Positions 1-6,767 of a stretch of DNA of 64,000 nucleotides are shown piece by piece. The DNA lies in assembly GCF_001624705.1 (NCBI RefSeq), contig NZ_JSEO01000016.1, forward strand, positions 1 to 64,000, read 5' to 3'. A program made the position numbers and the translations under genes. This stretch comes from Marinomonas sp. SBI8L (GTDB lineage: Bacteria; Pseudomonadota; Gammaproteobacteria; Pseudomonadales; Marinomonadaceae). A model generated the notes under the pieces. That model ran no database searches, was not told the origin of the DNA, and worked only from the letters and a program-made list of their open reading frames with translations. The stretch's first letter is position 1; the number at the start of each line of letters is the position of its first letter.

Positions 1-299
1 AAAGCGCAGTTAAGTTAACAAATTAACTGCTTATGAATGAATAAATAAGATACTCAGTTTTGCTAAGTATAAAAGTTGATGACTAAACAGGTTGAACCGT
101 GACTTGGATACTCTGGGACTAACATCGCTTCTTAAGAAAACGTTAAAATGATTAGAACCAAGTCAGCGAAATTCATCAGGGATAGAGGTTAAAGTCCTCA
201 TTTAAAATCCGAATAGATGGCTGCAAAACCTTACTTGTCAGAAGATATTTTTGCTTGCAAAAAGCGGGGTGTCCATAGATGTTATACACCAGGTATCAA
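1..299. other. Non-coding leader of the first cassette
   Basis: No convincing gene is seen. Bases 1-14 resemble the 3' end of an attC (AAAGCGC followed by GTTAAGT), so the window probably opens at a cassette junction. An inverted repeat GCAGTTAA / TTAACTGC spans about 6-30. Bases 221-290 hold one copy of a diverged repeat that recurs at 7468-7540. A non-coding stretch of almost 300 bases before the gene is long for a cassette and may carry a promoter. Confidence 0.45.
221..290 (+). repeat. Copy A of a diverged ~70-base repeat
   Basis: Matches 7468-7540 over its length: TGCAAAA, TTACTT, TTTTTGCTTGCAA and then CATAGAT followed by TTAT align in the same order with almost constant spacing. TTGCTT (251) and CATAGA (274) are 17 bases apart in both copies, so a shared promoter is possible, although the -10 match is weak. 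It lies just upstream of the gene starting at 300. Function is inferred only. Confidence 0.55.
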
Positions 300-773
300 A
301 TGAAACAATTCATATTATTACTAGCTGTTTTTTTCTCAGCAACGTTGATGGCTGAAGAGTGGCGAACTCCTCATAACTCCAAGGACGTATCGGATTATCT
401 TAAGAAAGGCTCTGATTTGAGCGGCAACTTTATAGGAGTTTCCGGAAAAGTAGTGGAAGTATCTATAGGCCACAAAGGTAAACCTATATTTTTGATTTCT
501 ATCGACGACGAGTTAGGATCAATAACCATAGCTGTAGGCTCGCTCTTAAACGTAGATCTTTCGATTGGTGATACTTTGGAAGTTTTAGGTGATGTAATCC
601 CAATACAGGAAGGAGATACTCAAATATCTAAAATCACTGACGAAAAGGTCATGATGTTAGGCTTGTGTATCGTTAACAGCACAAAGGGATATGCAAGCGG
701 TGCTAAACCAACACAAGCACTTTGCAATAAGTGGTATTTAGAGAGTTTTCCAAAGTCCTACAAAGATGTATAA
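300..773 (+). CDS. Small exported protein, possible OB-fold
   Basis: The protein has 157 residues from the ATG at 300. That start gives a clean signal peptide (MKQ followed by a hydrophobic run, cleavage likely after LMA-EE); an upstream in-frame ATG at 279 would spoil it. The body (about residues 45-110) has alternating beta-strand patterns (SGKVVEVSIG, PIFLISID, ITIAVG, LEVLGDV) like a nucleic-acid or ligand-binding OB fold. This is a weak resemblance without a diagnostic motif. It is the only gene of its cassette and its stop codon overlaps the attC at 768-848, as is usual. The function is unknown; a periplasmic location is likely. Confidence 0.6.
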   Translation: MKQFILLLAVFFSATLMAEEWRTPHNSKDVSDYLKKGSDLSGNFIGVSGKVVEVSIGHKGKPIFLISIDDELGSITIAVGSLLNVDLSIGDTLEVLGDVIPIQEGDTQISKITDEKVMMLGLCIVNSTKGYASGAKPTQALCNKWYLESFPKSYKDV

Positions 774-848
774 CAAACACATTAAAAATCGCCTGCAAAA
801 TACGCAGGCTGGACTCGCTACCGCTCGCCTTTTATGTGGGCGTTAGGC
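768..848 (+). other. attC recombination site 1
   Basis: It runs from GTATAAC (768-774) to GTTAGGC (842-848). The inner arms CACAT (778-782) and ATGTG (834-838) pair, and an extra stem GCCTGC / GCAGGC lies at 791-808. It closes the first cassette; the following gene starts 15 bases after it. Confidence 0.75.
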
Positions 849-862
849 ACAAGGATAGTTTT

Positions 863-1762
863 TTGAGTTGGTCAAGAAGTGACAAAATATCAGCAATAGC
901 ACTTGTTCTCTCTGTAATCAGCATATTGGTTGCTGGAGGCTTTTCATATGCTACATATCGCGCACAGTATTCTGAAAATCTAAAGATTGAGTTGTTAAAG
1001 CCTGATGGCGACCACAAGGTTGTCCCCTACAAAATAAGAAGGGATAAAACAGATGGAGTAGTAGTTAAAGAAATTGGTGCGTGGTATGGAGTAAGGTTAT
1101 CCAATCTTTCCAATAAGCCCATCTCTATCGTTGAGTCATTTTATAAATTTGATGGCTCTAGAACGTGGGAAAATTTACCACAACCATATGTAGGCCAGGT
1201 TAGTCATCTAGATAAATTGCCAAAATATGTAAATTATGGTTTTTTTCCAATTATGTTAGGTGTTGGGGAGTCTGTAAATATCGAAGTGTTTTTACCATCG
1301 CCTATAAAGAAAGATCTGGGAAGGGAAATCGTTGGAGCCTTTCGAGAGAAAGATGATGTTATAGACTCGCAGATAGAGTTTATCTTATTTTATGATCAAT
1401 ATTTTGATGAGCTCGAAGATAAAATCCTAGAAGGCATGAAGCAAGGAAAAATATCCGAGCTCATTGAGTTTTATAAACCAAACATAGATGGAATGGATGC
1501 TGTAAGACTTCCTTTTATTGAAAATGATGACCTAAGTTACACTGCAAGGGACTCCGAGGACAATAAGGACGGTTTTGTATATGTTGAAAGCTTATCACTT
1601 TATAACAAAATGATAGAAAGAATGCTGGAAGTAGAAGGGATGGATATCAGTGCAGTTGAGCCCCCAATAGAAGGTGTCGATTTAGTTCTGCAAACTGCTT
1701 CGGGAGAAATGTATTCGCTAACCCTTTCGTTTAATGAAAATTCATTGAGTAGGCTGAAATAG
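863..1762 (+). CDS. Membrane-anchored cassette protein of unknown function
   Basis: About 299 residues from a TTG start at 863, chosen because AAGGA lies seven bases upstream and because any earlier start would run through the attC. One membrane segment at about residues 10-30 (AIALVLSVISILVAGG) is followed by a long soluble part, predicted on the outer or periplasmic side or in the cytoplasm depending on orientation. No family motif is recognised. The soluble part is rich in acidic residues. Single-membrane-helix proteins with an unknown body are common in cassette arrays. It is the only gene between attC 1 and attC 2. Confidence 0.6.
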   Translation: MSWSRSDKISAIALVLSVISILVAGGFSYATYRAQYSENLKIELLKPDGDHKVVPYKIRRDKTDGVVVKEIGAWYGVRLSNLSNKPISIVESFYKFDGSRTWENLPQPYVGQVSHLDKLPKYVNYGFFPIMLGVGESVNIEVFLPSPIKKDLGREIVGAFREKDDVIDSQIEFILFYDQYFDELEDKILEGMKQGKISELIEFYKPNIDGMDAVRLPFIENDDLSYTARDSEDNKDGFVYVESLSLYNKMIERMLEVEGMDISAVEPPIEGVDLVLQTASGEMYSLTLSFNENSLSRLK

Positions 1763-1763
1763 T

Positions 1764-1877
1764 GCCTAACAAAACTGTCAATGAGACATTTTTTCTCCAC
1801 TTCGCCTTACGGTGGCTTCGCCGCTTTACCGCAAGGCTACGTTCCGAAAAAAAATGCTCATTACAGTGGCGTTAACT
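1764..1877 (+). other. attC recombination site 2
   Basis: It runs from GCCTAAC (1764-1770) to GTTAACT (1871-1877). The inner arms pair well: ACTGT-C-AATGAG on the left against CTCATT-ACAGT on the right, leaving one unpaired C. An unpaired base in the stem is the strand-marking feature of attC sites. At about 114 bases it is the longest attC here. Confidence 0.85.
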
Positions 1878-1923
1878 GCCTTCGCAATATCGCAGATTTA
1901 GATAATTTCAGATTTAGGTATTT

Positions 1924-3393
1924 ATGAATAGAAAAATGATAGCCCTAGTTGTTGGAAACGGAAATTACCCTAGTGATGGAGCAAAGCTTCCCAATGCGGT
2001 TAATGATGCGAATGATATAAGCCAATCACTAGAAGATCTCGGGTTCACTGTCATTAAACTTACAGACTGTAGTAATGAAGATTTAGATAGAGCCATGTCG
2101 TCGTTTAAAGATGGTCTGAATAGTAATGATGTTGGACTGTTCTATTTTGCGGGTCATGGAATGCAAATTGATGGCGAAAATTATATAACATGTATCGATA
2201 CTACATTTACTGATGAGCCTGCTGCCAAGTGGAGTTCCTATCCTTTAAATAGGCTCATAGATACAATGGATACATGCTCAAATAAAACAAACTTAGTTAT
2301 ATTAGACTCTTGCAGAGACAATCCATATGAAAGAAGTTGGAGCCGTTCTTTAGCATCTGGTTCCTTAGCACCTATGTTTGCTCCAAAGGGTACACTTATT
2401 GCCTATTCGACTTCTCCTGGGGAAACTGCTTCAGATGGTTTAGGCAACAATGGTGCTTATACTGAGTCACTTTTAAAACATATAAACAAGCCTGATATTG
2501 CAATTGAAGACGTATTTAAAAAAGTAAGGAATTCCTTATCGGTAATTACGAGTGGAAAGCAAACCTCGTGGGAACATACATCTCTAACAGGTGATTTCTA
2601 TTTCAATCTAAGTTTAGGTAGCAAAATCGATAAATATAGTAAATTCGCAATTGCAGATGATCTTTTTACGGTCGTGGCAGGAAATACATGTCACGAAATT
2701 ATTGAGAAAATTAAGTCTTGTAATTGGTATGTTCAAAATCCCGCTATAGATGGGCTTACGAGCCAATTACTTGTTGGTTCAGACGATGATACTCTATTTG
2801 TCTTAGGGAGAAATTTGTATCAAGCAGCATGCGGAAACTCTGGAAGTGCTTTAGATTACGTTAATAATTTCCGCTCTAAAGTATCTAGCATTGATATTGA
2901 GAAACAAATTTGCATATTGGAAGGTATGCTTTTTGAAATATTCTTTAATCCTAGAGGTGATTTTAGAACTTCATTCAAAACAACAATGTTTAATGCTGTT
3001 TTTGAGCTCGATGTTTATCCTGATTATAAGCCTGCATTTGATTTCATAGCAGAAGTATTACTTCCATTTTCAAATAGTTTTTATCTATTGCCTGGTAAAG
3101 CTATTGATGACGCATCAATAGAGTTGTCATCTTCTGAATCTAAGAGTGGAAGTGTGATCATTAAAGAAGTCCACTTTGATGGTGAAAATATTTTATATGG
3201 TGAAGATGGATGGGAAAAATACTCATTTGATGGCGAGATCGCTTATGACTCAATGCGATACGATTCATTACTCGATAAAATATCAACAGAAATGATGATT
3301 CCTAAGAAATCTATATCTATTCAGTCAACTATACCTATAGATGAAAGTTCTAAATTAGAATTTCCATACAGGCATACACTAAAACGCAGTTAA
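1924..3393 (+). CDS. Caspase-like (peptidase C14) protein
   Basis: 489 residues. The N-terminal 1-230 is a caspase-fold domain. It opens with IALVVGNGNYP and LPNAVNDANDI, has the catalytic His78 in YFAGHGM and Cys130 in ILDSCRDNP, and ends with the usual TSLTGDFYFNL. Residues 235-489 match no domain I recognise. The family (metacaspase/orthocaspase type) cleaves proteins after basic or acidic residues, and bacterial members often act as effectors of phage-defence or cell-death systems. Here it is the sole gene of its cassette, bounded by attC 2 and attC 3. A weak AGGT lies just before the ATG. The catalytic pair is intact. Role in defence is inference from context. Confidence 0.8.
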   Translation: MNRKMIALVVGNGNYPSDGAKLPNAVNDANDISQSLEDLGFTVIKLTDCSNEDLDRAMSSFKDGLNSNDVGLFYFAGHGMQIDGENYITCIDTTFTDEPAAKWSSYPLNRLIDTMDTCSNKTNLVILDSCRDNPYERSWSRSLASGSLAPMFAPKGTLIAYSTSPGETASDGLGNNGAYTESLLKHINKPDIAIEDVFKKVRNSLSVITSGKQTSWEHTSLTGDFYFNLSLGSKIDKYSKFAIADDLFTVVAGNTCHEIIEKIKSCNWYVQNPAIDGLTSQLLVGSDDDTLFVLGRNLYQAACGNSGSALDYVNNFRSKVSSIDIEKQICILEGMLFEIFFNPRGDFRTSFKTTMFNAVFELDVYPDYKPAFDFIAEVLLPFSNSFYLLPGKAIDDASIELSSSESKSGSVIIKEVHFDGENILYGEDGWEKYSFDGEIAYDSMRYDSLLDKISTEMMIPKKSISIQSTIPIDESSKLEFPYRHTLKRS

Positions 3394-3486
3394 CAAGTTA
3401 CTTAAACGGACGTAAAAGAGTTGGCTTTCGTTCGTGCCTCACTAATTTTAGCCAACAATTTTACGCCGCTTGGCAAGGCGTTAGAG
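3388..3486 (+). other. attC recombination site 3
   Basis: It runs from AGTTAAC (3388-3394) to GTTAGAG (3480-3486). Inner arms GTTGGCT (about 3420) and AGCCAAC (about 3450) pair. It shares its layout and the string CACTAATTTTA with attC 5, so these two sites belong to one attC subfamily. It overlaps the stop codon of the caspase-like gene. Confidence 0.8.
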
Positions 3487-3511
3487 CACCAATGGAAATC
3501 AAGAATAAAGT

Positions 3512-4672
3512 ATGGAACGAATAATAAGTAAAAGAAGAATCCCTTCTGTAGCGATGCGAAAGAGTATTGTTGATAAACACAACAATACATGTGCAATGTG
3601 TTCCATATCAGGAGAAAAGTTTCCTCTTGAATTAGCTTCAATAATGCCGCTGCATCAAGGTGGCAGTATGACTGAGGATAATTTCCTCCTTCTATGCCCA
3701 AACTGCCATCGTTATATGGATATGGGGCCAAAAGAAATTGAATTCGTTAATTTCCTTTATCAAGTGCTTAAAGCATCTGATTCGAACCAGAACATCCAGC
3801 TTGAAGCAATTATTGGCGAGTCTAGAAGAGCAAGGGCTGACATTCTCATCGAGAATGAGAAGAAGGAAATAATTCTTATAGAATGCAAATCTAATAAGGC
3901 AATAACTAGAAGCCACAGCTCAAAGATAATCGAACAGATTTTAGAGTACGAAAAGCTTATTGGAAAATGCAAAAAAGTATTGGCTATACCTGGAAGATTA
4001 CCGAGTGAAATACGAAAAAATGTAGAATCTCATGGCATTGAAGTCTGGGATGCAGATTACATAGTTAAAAACTATAAAGTAGCTATTCAGAAAGCTGATA
4101 GTAGCTACTTTAAAATGCTTTTAACTGCCATCTCTGGTGAAAAAGAAGTCTCTCGAGATCAAGAAATACTAAACAAACTTAAGGCTTGTAAGCCAGGCCG
4201 CGAAGATTGCTACTTATATCAGAGCCTCGTCGGAGAAATTATAGAAGAGTTATTCTGCCCGCCTCTTGATAAGCCAATTCATGAGAATAGTGACTTTACC
4301 AAATCTAATCGGAGAGATTTCATCGTTCCAAATTATGCAACTGATGGTTTCTGGTCTTTTCTGCGTGAAAAGTACTCGGCCGACTATGTTGTTGTAGATG
4401 CAAAAAATTATTCCAGAAAAGTGAAGAAGAATGACATTCTTCAAATTTCTAATTACCTGAAGCCTCATGGTGCTGGTCTTTTTGGGATCATCTTTTCTAG
4501 AAAAGGTGGGGACTCCGCTGGTTGCCTACATACGATTAGAGAACAATGGATGGTCCATCAAAAATTGATTCTTGTTCTTGATGATACAGACGTTGAAAAC
4601 ATGCTTGTATCATCTGGTGGAGCTGAGGATATAATCGGAGCAAAGATTGAAGAGTTTAGGCTATCAATGTAA
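3512..4672 (+). CDS. Putative HNH-like and double PD-(D/E)XK nuclease fusion
   Basis: 386 residues. Residues 1-75 form an HNH-like zinc module: Cys27-x2-Cys30, then MPLHQGG and Cys62-x2-Cys65-His66 in LLCPNCH. The usual catalytic His before IxPxxxGG is not obvious, so this part may only bind DNA. Residues 100-190 look like a PD-(D/E)XK core with Asp110 (RADILIE) and Glu124-x-Lys126 (LIECKSN). Residues 235-370 look like a second core, Mrr-like, with Asp269 (RRDFIV) and Asp296-x-Lys298 (VVVDAKNYS). Families of this kind cut or recognise foreign or modified DNA. It is alone in its cassette, with no methyltransferase partner nearby. Assignment of the two cores rests on motif reading only. Confidence 0.68.
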   Translation: MERIISKRRIPSVAMRKSIVDKHNNTCAMCSISGEKFPLELASIMPLHQGGSMTEDNFLLLCPNCHRYMDMGPKEIEFVNFLYQVLKASDSNQNIQLEAIIGESRRARADILIENEKKEIILIECKSNKAITRSHSSKIIEQILEYEKLIGKCKKVLAIPGRLPSEIRKNVESHGIEVWDADYIVKNYKVAIQKADSSYFKMLLTAISGEKEVSRDQEILNKLKACKPGREDCYLYQSLVGEIIEELFCPPLDKPIHENSDFTKSNRRDFIVPNYATDGFWSFLREKYSADYVVVDAKNYSRKVKKNDILQISNYLKPHGAGLFGIIFSRKGGDSAGCLHTIREQWMVHQKLILVLDDTDVENMLVSSGGAEDIIGAKIEEFRLSM

Positions 4673-4675
4673 ATG

Positions 4676-4747
4676 CTCTAACAAGGCGCTGTTGTCGGAC
4701 TGGTTTTCCGCTACGCTCCAAACCAGCCGCAAAGCGCGGCGTTAAGT
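4676..4747 (+). other. attC recombination site 4
   Basis: It runs from CTCTAAC (4676-4682) to GTTAAGT (4741-4747). Inner arms GCGCT (4686-4690) and AGCGC (4733-4737) pair, as do GGTTT and AAACC nearer the loop. It is 72 bases long, the shortest complete site here. Confidence 0.8.
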
Positions 4748-4762
4748 TTCTAAGGAGGGACA

Positions 4763-5167
4763 GTGCCTGAATTCAAGATATTAAGTTTCATCGTTGAGCA
4801 TATGGAAAGTACAGGCTCAACAGCAAAATTAGTTCATTTATCTATTGATCAAAATTTTACCGACCAATTAAATTCAAGGTTTGAAGAGAGCTTTACTCTG
4901 CAAGAAATTGAAAAGGCGACGGACAAATGTTTAGCTCATGAATGGTTAAAGCATAAAGCAATGGGCGGCGGAAAATATGGTTGTATTGGAATTACATCTA
5001 AAGGTGTTGGAGTTGCTCGCTCAAAAGAGCGTGCAGTTGGGTTAAAAGCATCGCGTTCATGGCTAAAGAAAACTTCCGACTACATCGAGGATCATAAAGG
5101 CATATTGATTTTCCTCGGTTCTTTAATTGCTCTAGCAACATTTATGTTAAAAATTACAGGTGAATAA
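4763..5167 (+). CDS. Winged-helix-like protein with C-terminal membrane helix
   Basis: 134 residues from a GTG start preceded by a very strong ribosome site (AAGGAGGGA). Residues 1-85 are predicted to form helices and a wing (FKILSFIVEHME, LQEIEKATDKCLAHEWL, KYGCIGITSKGVGVA), like a small winged-helix domain. Residues 108-130 form one membrane helix (GILIFLGSLIALATFML) ending five residues before the terminus. The layout resembles a sensor domain tethered to the membrane. The next gene begins one base after its stop, so the two are translated together in a two-gene cassette. I do not recognise the family. A tail-anchored effector or a toxin/antitoxin part are both possible. Confidence 0.62.
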   Translation: MPEFKILSFIVEHMESTGSTAKLVHLSIDQNFTDQLNSRFEESFTLQEIEKATDKCLAHEWLKHKAMGGGKYGCIGITSKGVGVARSKERAVGLKASRSWLKKTSDYIEDHKGILIFLGSLIALATFMLKITGE

Positions 5168-5168
5168 T

Positions 5169-5399
5169 ATGGAAGATAAGAGCTTTTCTATAACATTAAA
5201 GTGTTTGTTTTGTGATTGCGATCTTGAAGGCGATACAGAACAGGAGTTGGCATCAGGAAACATGATCAAATGTCAGGAGTGCGGTGAGTCAAATGACTAT
5301 GATGCTTTAATTGAAGTCGCTACCGAAGAAGGAGAAGCATTAGTGTCCGAATATGCTCATTCCGAAATAGAAAAAATGCTTAAAAAAGCTTTCAAGTAG
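5169..5399 (+). CDS. Small acidic zinc-ribbon protein
   Basis: 76 residues from the ATG at 5169, with AGGTG in the last codons of the preceding gene as ribosome site. A GTG nine bases upstream is the alternative. Two Cys-x2-Cys knuckles (CLFC and CQEC, about 23 residues apart) make a zinc ribbon. The rest is very acidic, with a predicted helix at the C-terminus. It is the second gene of the cassette that starts at 4748 and is likely co-translated with the membrane protein before it. Zinc-ribbon proteins of this size often bind a partner protein or nucleic acid. A toxin-antitoxin-like or effector-regulator pairing is possible but unproven. Confidence 0.6.
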   Translation: MEDKSFSITLKCLFCDCDLEGDTEQELASGNMIKCQECGESNDYDALIEVATEEGEALVSEYAHSEIEKMLKKAFK

Positions 5400-5404
5400 T
5401 CGAA

Positions 5405-5504
5405 ATTTAACAAGTTACTCAAAAGGACGCAAAACGCTTGGTTTGCGCTCCTTCGCCACTAATTTTAACCAAGCATTTATACGCCAATTAGTAAGGCGTT
5501 ACGA
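5405..5504 (+). other. attC recombination site 5
   Basis: It runs from ATTTAAC (5405-5411) to GTTACGA (5498-5504). The arms GCTTGGTT (about 5436) and AACCAAGC (about 5467) pair perfectly over eight bases. It is closely similar in plan to attC 3. Confidence 0.8.
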
Positions 5505-5508
5505 AATT

Positions 5509-5841
5509 ATGAATGATCTATTAGAACTATTACAGGCAGCTGACGATGAGGTTGCCAACATTAAATGGGAAGAACACCATCCTGAATATCCTGATGCCAT
5601 AAATAAATTGATGACGGCCTTGGGTAAGTCAGATTTAATGTTTAAAGATTATCGCAAGCACAATTTCAAAGGTGTTATTGAGAATATTAATAAAGCAGAC
5701 TTAGAGCAATTAAAATGTGTGATTACAGCAATATTGAGAAGTGAGCGTTGGGTAACGGGTTCATGGAAAACACATTTAGAAAAAGGTCATTTACAGAGTG
5801 CAATAAAACAAGCTATTAATCTAAAGAATGAAAACGTATAG
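5509..5841 (+). CDS. DUF6508-like cassette protein
   Basis: 110 residues from the ATG at 5509, directly after attC 5; longer versions of the frame would run through the attC. The C-terminal half (residues 60-105) has the pattern LEQLKCVITAILRSERWVTGSWKT followed by LQSAIKQAI in separate segments, which resembles the end of the DUF6508 family, frequent in cassette arrays and of unknown function. The N-terminus is helical and acidic. No membrane segment or signal peptide is seen. The family call is from pattern memory and needs a profile search. Confidence 0.55.
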   Translation: MNDLLELLQAADDEVANIKWEEHHPEYPDAINKLMTALGKSDLMFKDYRKHNFKGVIENINKADLEQLKCVITAILRSERWVTGSWKTHLEKGHLQSAIKQAINLKNENV

Positions 5842-5845
5842 CAAG

Positions 5846-5940
5846 GTTAGCACCGTCACGCGCAAGCGCGTTGGACCTCCGCTACTTGTTATGTTTTTTG
5901 CGGAGCAAAAAAGCTCCAAATGAATACGGCTGGTGCTAAC
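5846..5940. other. Abnormal dyad at a cassette boundary (inverted or rearranged attC)
   Basis: The segment opens with GTTAGCACC (5846-5854) and closes with GGTGCTAAC (5932-5940), a perfect nine-base dyad. The cores therefore point the opposite way from a normal attC, which should open with AAC and close with GTT. Inside, GCGGAG/CTCCGC-like arms (5876-5914) pair and ATAACAAG reads on the minus strand. It sits where an attC should end the preceding cassette. An inverted attC or a fused pair of half sites would explain it. Confidence 0.4.
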
Positions 5941-5953
5941 GACACTATACACT

Positions 5954-6334
5954 ATGAATAAATTTATTATCGTCATCATATTTGGATTTATAAGCGCCTT
6001 TGTTCAAGCTGAGTGTACTACTGAGCAGAATGGGAAAGCGATTCCATTGTTCGTTGAGTACACCTCTGCTGGAACTAAAGCTGGAGGGAATCACAGTCAT
6101 ATGGACAAAGTGGTTATTGAAACTCCATTAGTGTTTGAAGGCCTTAAGTTATTTGGCATGGACATCACTGAAGGTGAAGTCGCTAACTTTTGGATACCGT
6201 TAGCCTATAAAGAAGTTGATTCAATTGCTCGTACAGAAATTAGCGGTTACAAAGATAGAATTAGAAATTTCGAGGTCGCTGTATATTACACTAGCGATAA
6301 TTGCCAAAAATCAATACAGCGCTTGCTTCGATAA
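5954..6334 (+). CDS. Small exported protein of unknown function
   Basis: 126 residues from the ATG at 5954. The start gives a signal peptide (MNKFIIVIIFGFISAFVQA, cleavage before ECTTEQ). The mature part has two cysteines, at the start (ECTT) and near the end (DNCQK), that could form a disulfide. It contains HSHMDKVVIETPLVFEGLKL and beta-rich segments but no motif I recognise. A decayed copy of its first 40 codons follows at 6374-6500, so the gene or its cassette was duplicated. Periplasmic location is likely; role unknown. Confidence 0.6.
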   Translation: MNKFIIVIIFGFISAFVQAECTTEQNGKAIPLFVEYTSAGTKAGGNHSHMDKVVIETPLVFEGLKLFGMDITEGEVANFWIPLAYKEVDSIARTEISGYKDRIRNFEVAVYYTSDNCQKSIQRLLR

Positions 6335-6336
6335 GT

Positions 6337-6358
6337 GCATAACAAGGCGTTCAAGCTC
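6337..6358 (+). other. Truncated attC (left arm only)
   Basis: GCATAAC (6337-6343) followed by AAGGCGTTCAAGCTC has the sequence of the left arm of a common attC type. The loop and right arm are missing; the duplicated gene start follows almost at once. The cassette junction has been damaged by deletion or rearrangement. Confidence 0.5.
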
Positions 6359-6373
6359 TTGACATAACTCACA

Positions 6374-6500
6374 ATGAATAAATTTTTTGCCTTTACCATA
6401 TTTGGTTTTATAAACTCTTATGTTTAAGCTGAATCTACTCGTGAGCAGAATGAGCAAGCAAATCCATTTTCCCTTTAATACACCTCTGCTGAAACTAAAG
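6374..6500 (+). pseudogene. Decayed duplicate of the exported-protein gene at 5954
   Basis: Bases 6374-6500 align with 5954-6080 along their length: ATGAATAAATTT at the start, TTTGG-TTTATAA, GAGCAGAATG and ACACCTCTGCTG near the end. A C-to-T type change turns the codon before AGCT into TAA at 6425-6427, leaving 17 codons. Homology stops abruptly near 6500, where a different cassette gene takes over. It is a truncated, non-functional copy. Confidence 0.7.
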
Positions 6501-6518
6501 AATCGATTAAAAGTGATC

Positions 6519-6650
6519 ATGACTTCGCTTCTTATATTGTTTGTTGTTATAGGTTTCACAGCATTGAAAAACAGCGAATTTATTAAGGCAGATACCTGTC
6601 TTGATAGTGGCGGACGCTTCAACTACGAGCAAGGGCAGTGTGAGTATTAG
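6519..6650 (+). CDS. Very small exported or membrane protein (43 aa)
   Basis: Short gene from ATG 6519 (an in-frame GTG at 6513 is the alternative). The N-terminus is a hydrophobic helix (SLLILFVVIGFTAL) and the tail is ADTCLDSGGRFNYEQGQCEY, with two cysteines 14 residues apart. Short proteins with a membrane helix and a CLDxGGxxNYxxxxCE tail are frequent in cassette arrays, from family memory; their role is unknown. It lies directly after the decayed duplicate, so the cassette boundary between them is lost. No attC follows, so it marks the end of the visible array. Confidence 0.55.
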   Translation: MTSLLILFVVIGFTALKNSEFIKADTCLDSGGRFNYEQGQCEY

Positions 6651-6767
6651 CGGCAAGGTCTCAATAGTTTAATATCAAAGTTCCTCATATTTATTTAGAG
6701 GCCTCTCAATCCTTTAAGCCAACCAAATTCAAAAAACATTCATCAACACATAACAGGGAAACGTATT

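Larger units (their letters stand above)
1..6650 (+). mobile_element. Integron gene-cassette array (partial, no integrase in window)
   Basis: All genes read rightward, most are small and unrelated to each other, and most are separated by 70-115 base imperfect dyads. These begin with a core ending in AAC and end with GTTRRRY-like cores, which is the structure of attC sites. Five good attC sites and two damaged ones are visible. The left boundary lies outside the window: positions 1-14 resemble the tail of the attC at 4676-4747. The right boundary is near 6650, where the last small cassette-type gene ends and ordinary chromosomal genes begin. No intI gene or clear attI is seen, so this is an internal or distal piece of the array. 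Confidence 0.82.

Noticed and set aside
221-290. attI site of the integron
   Set aside because: The repeat ends at GTTATAC, which looks a little like an integration core, but there is no integrase gene next to it, and copy B lies outside the array with its whole length preserved; simple cassette insertion would not create that.
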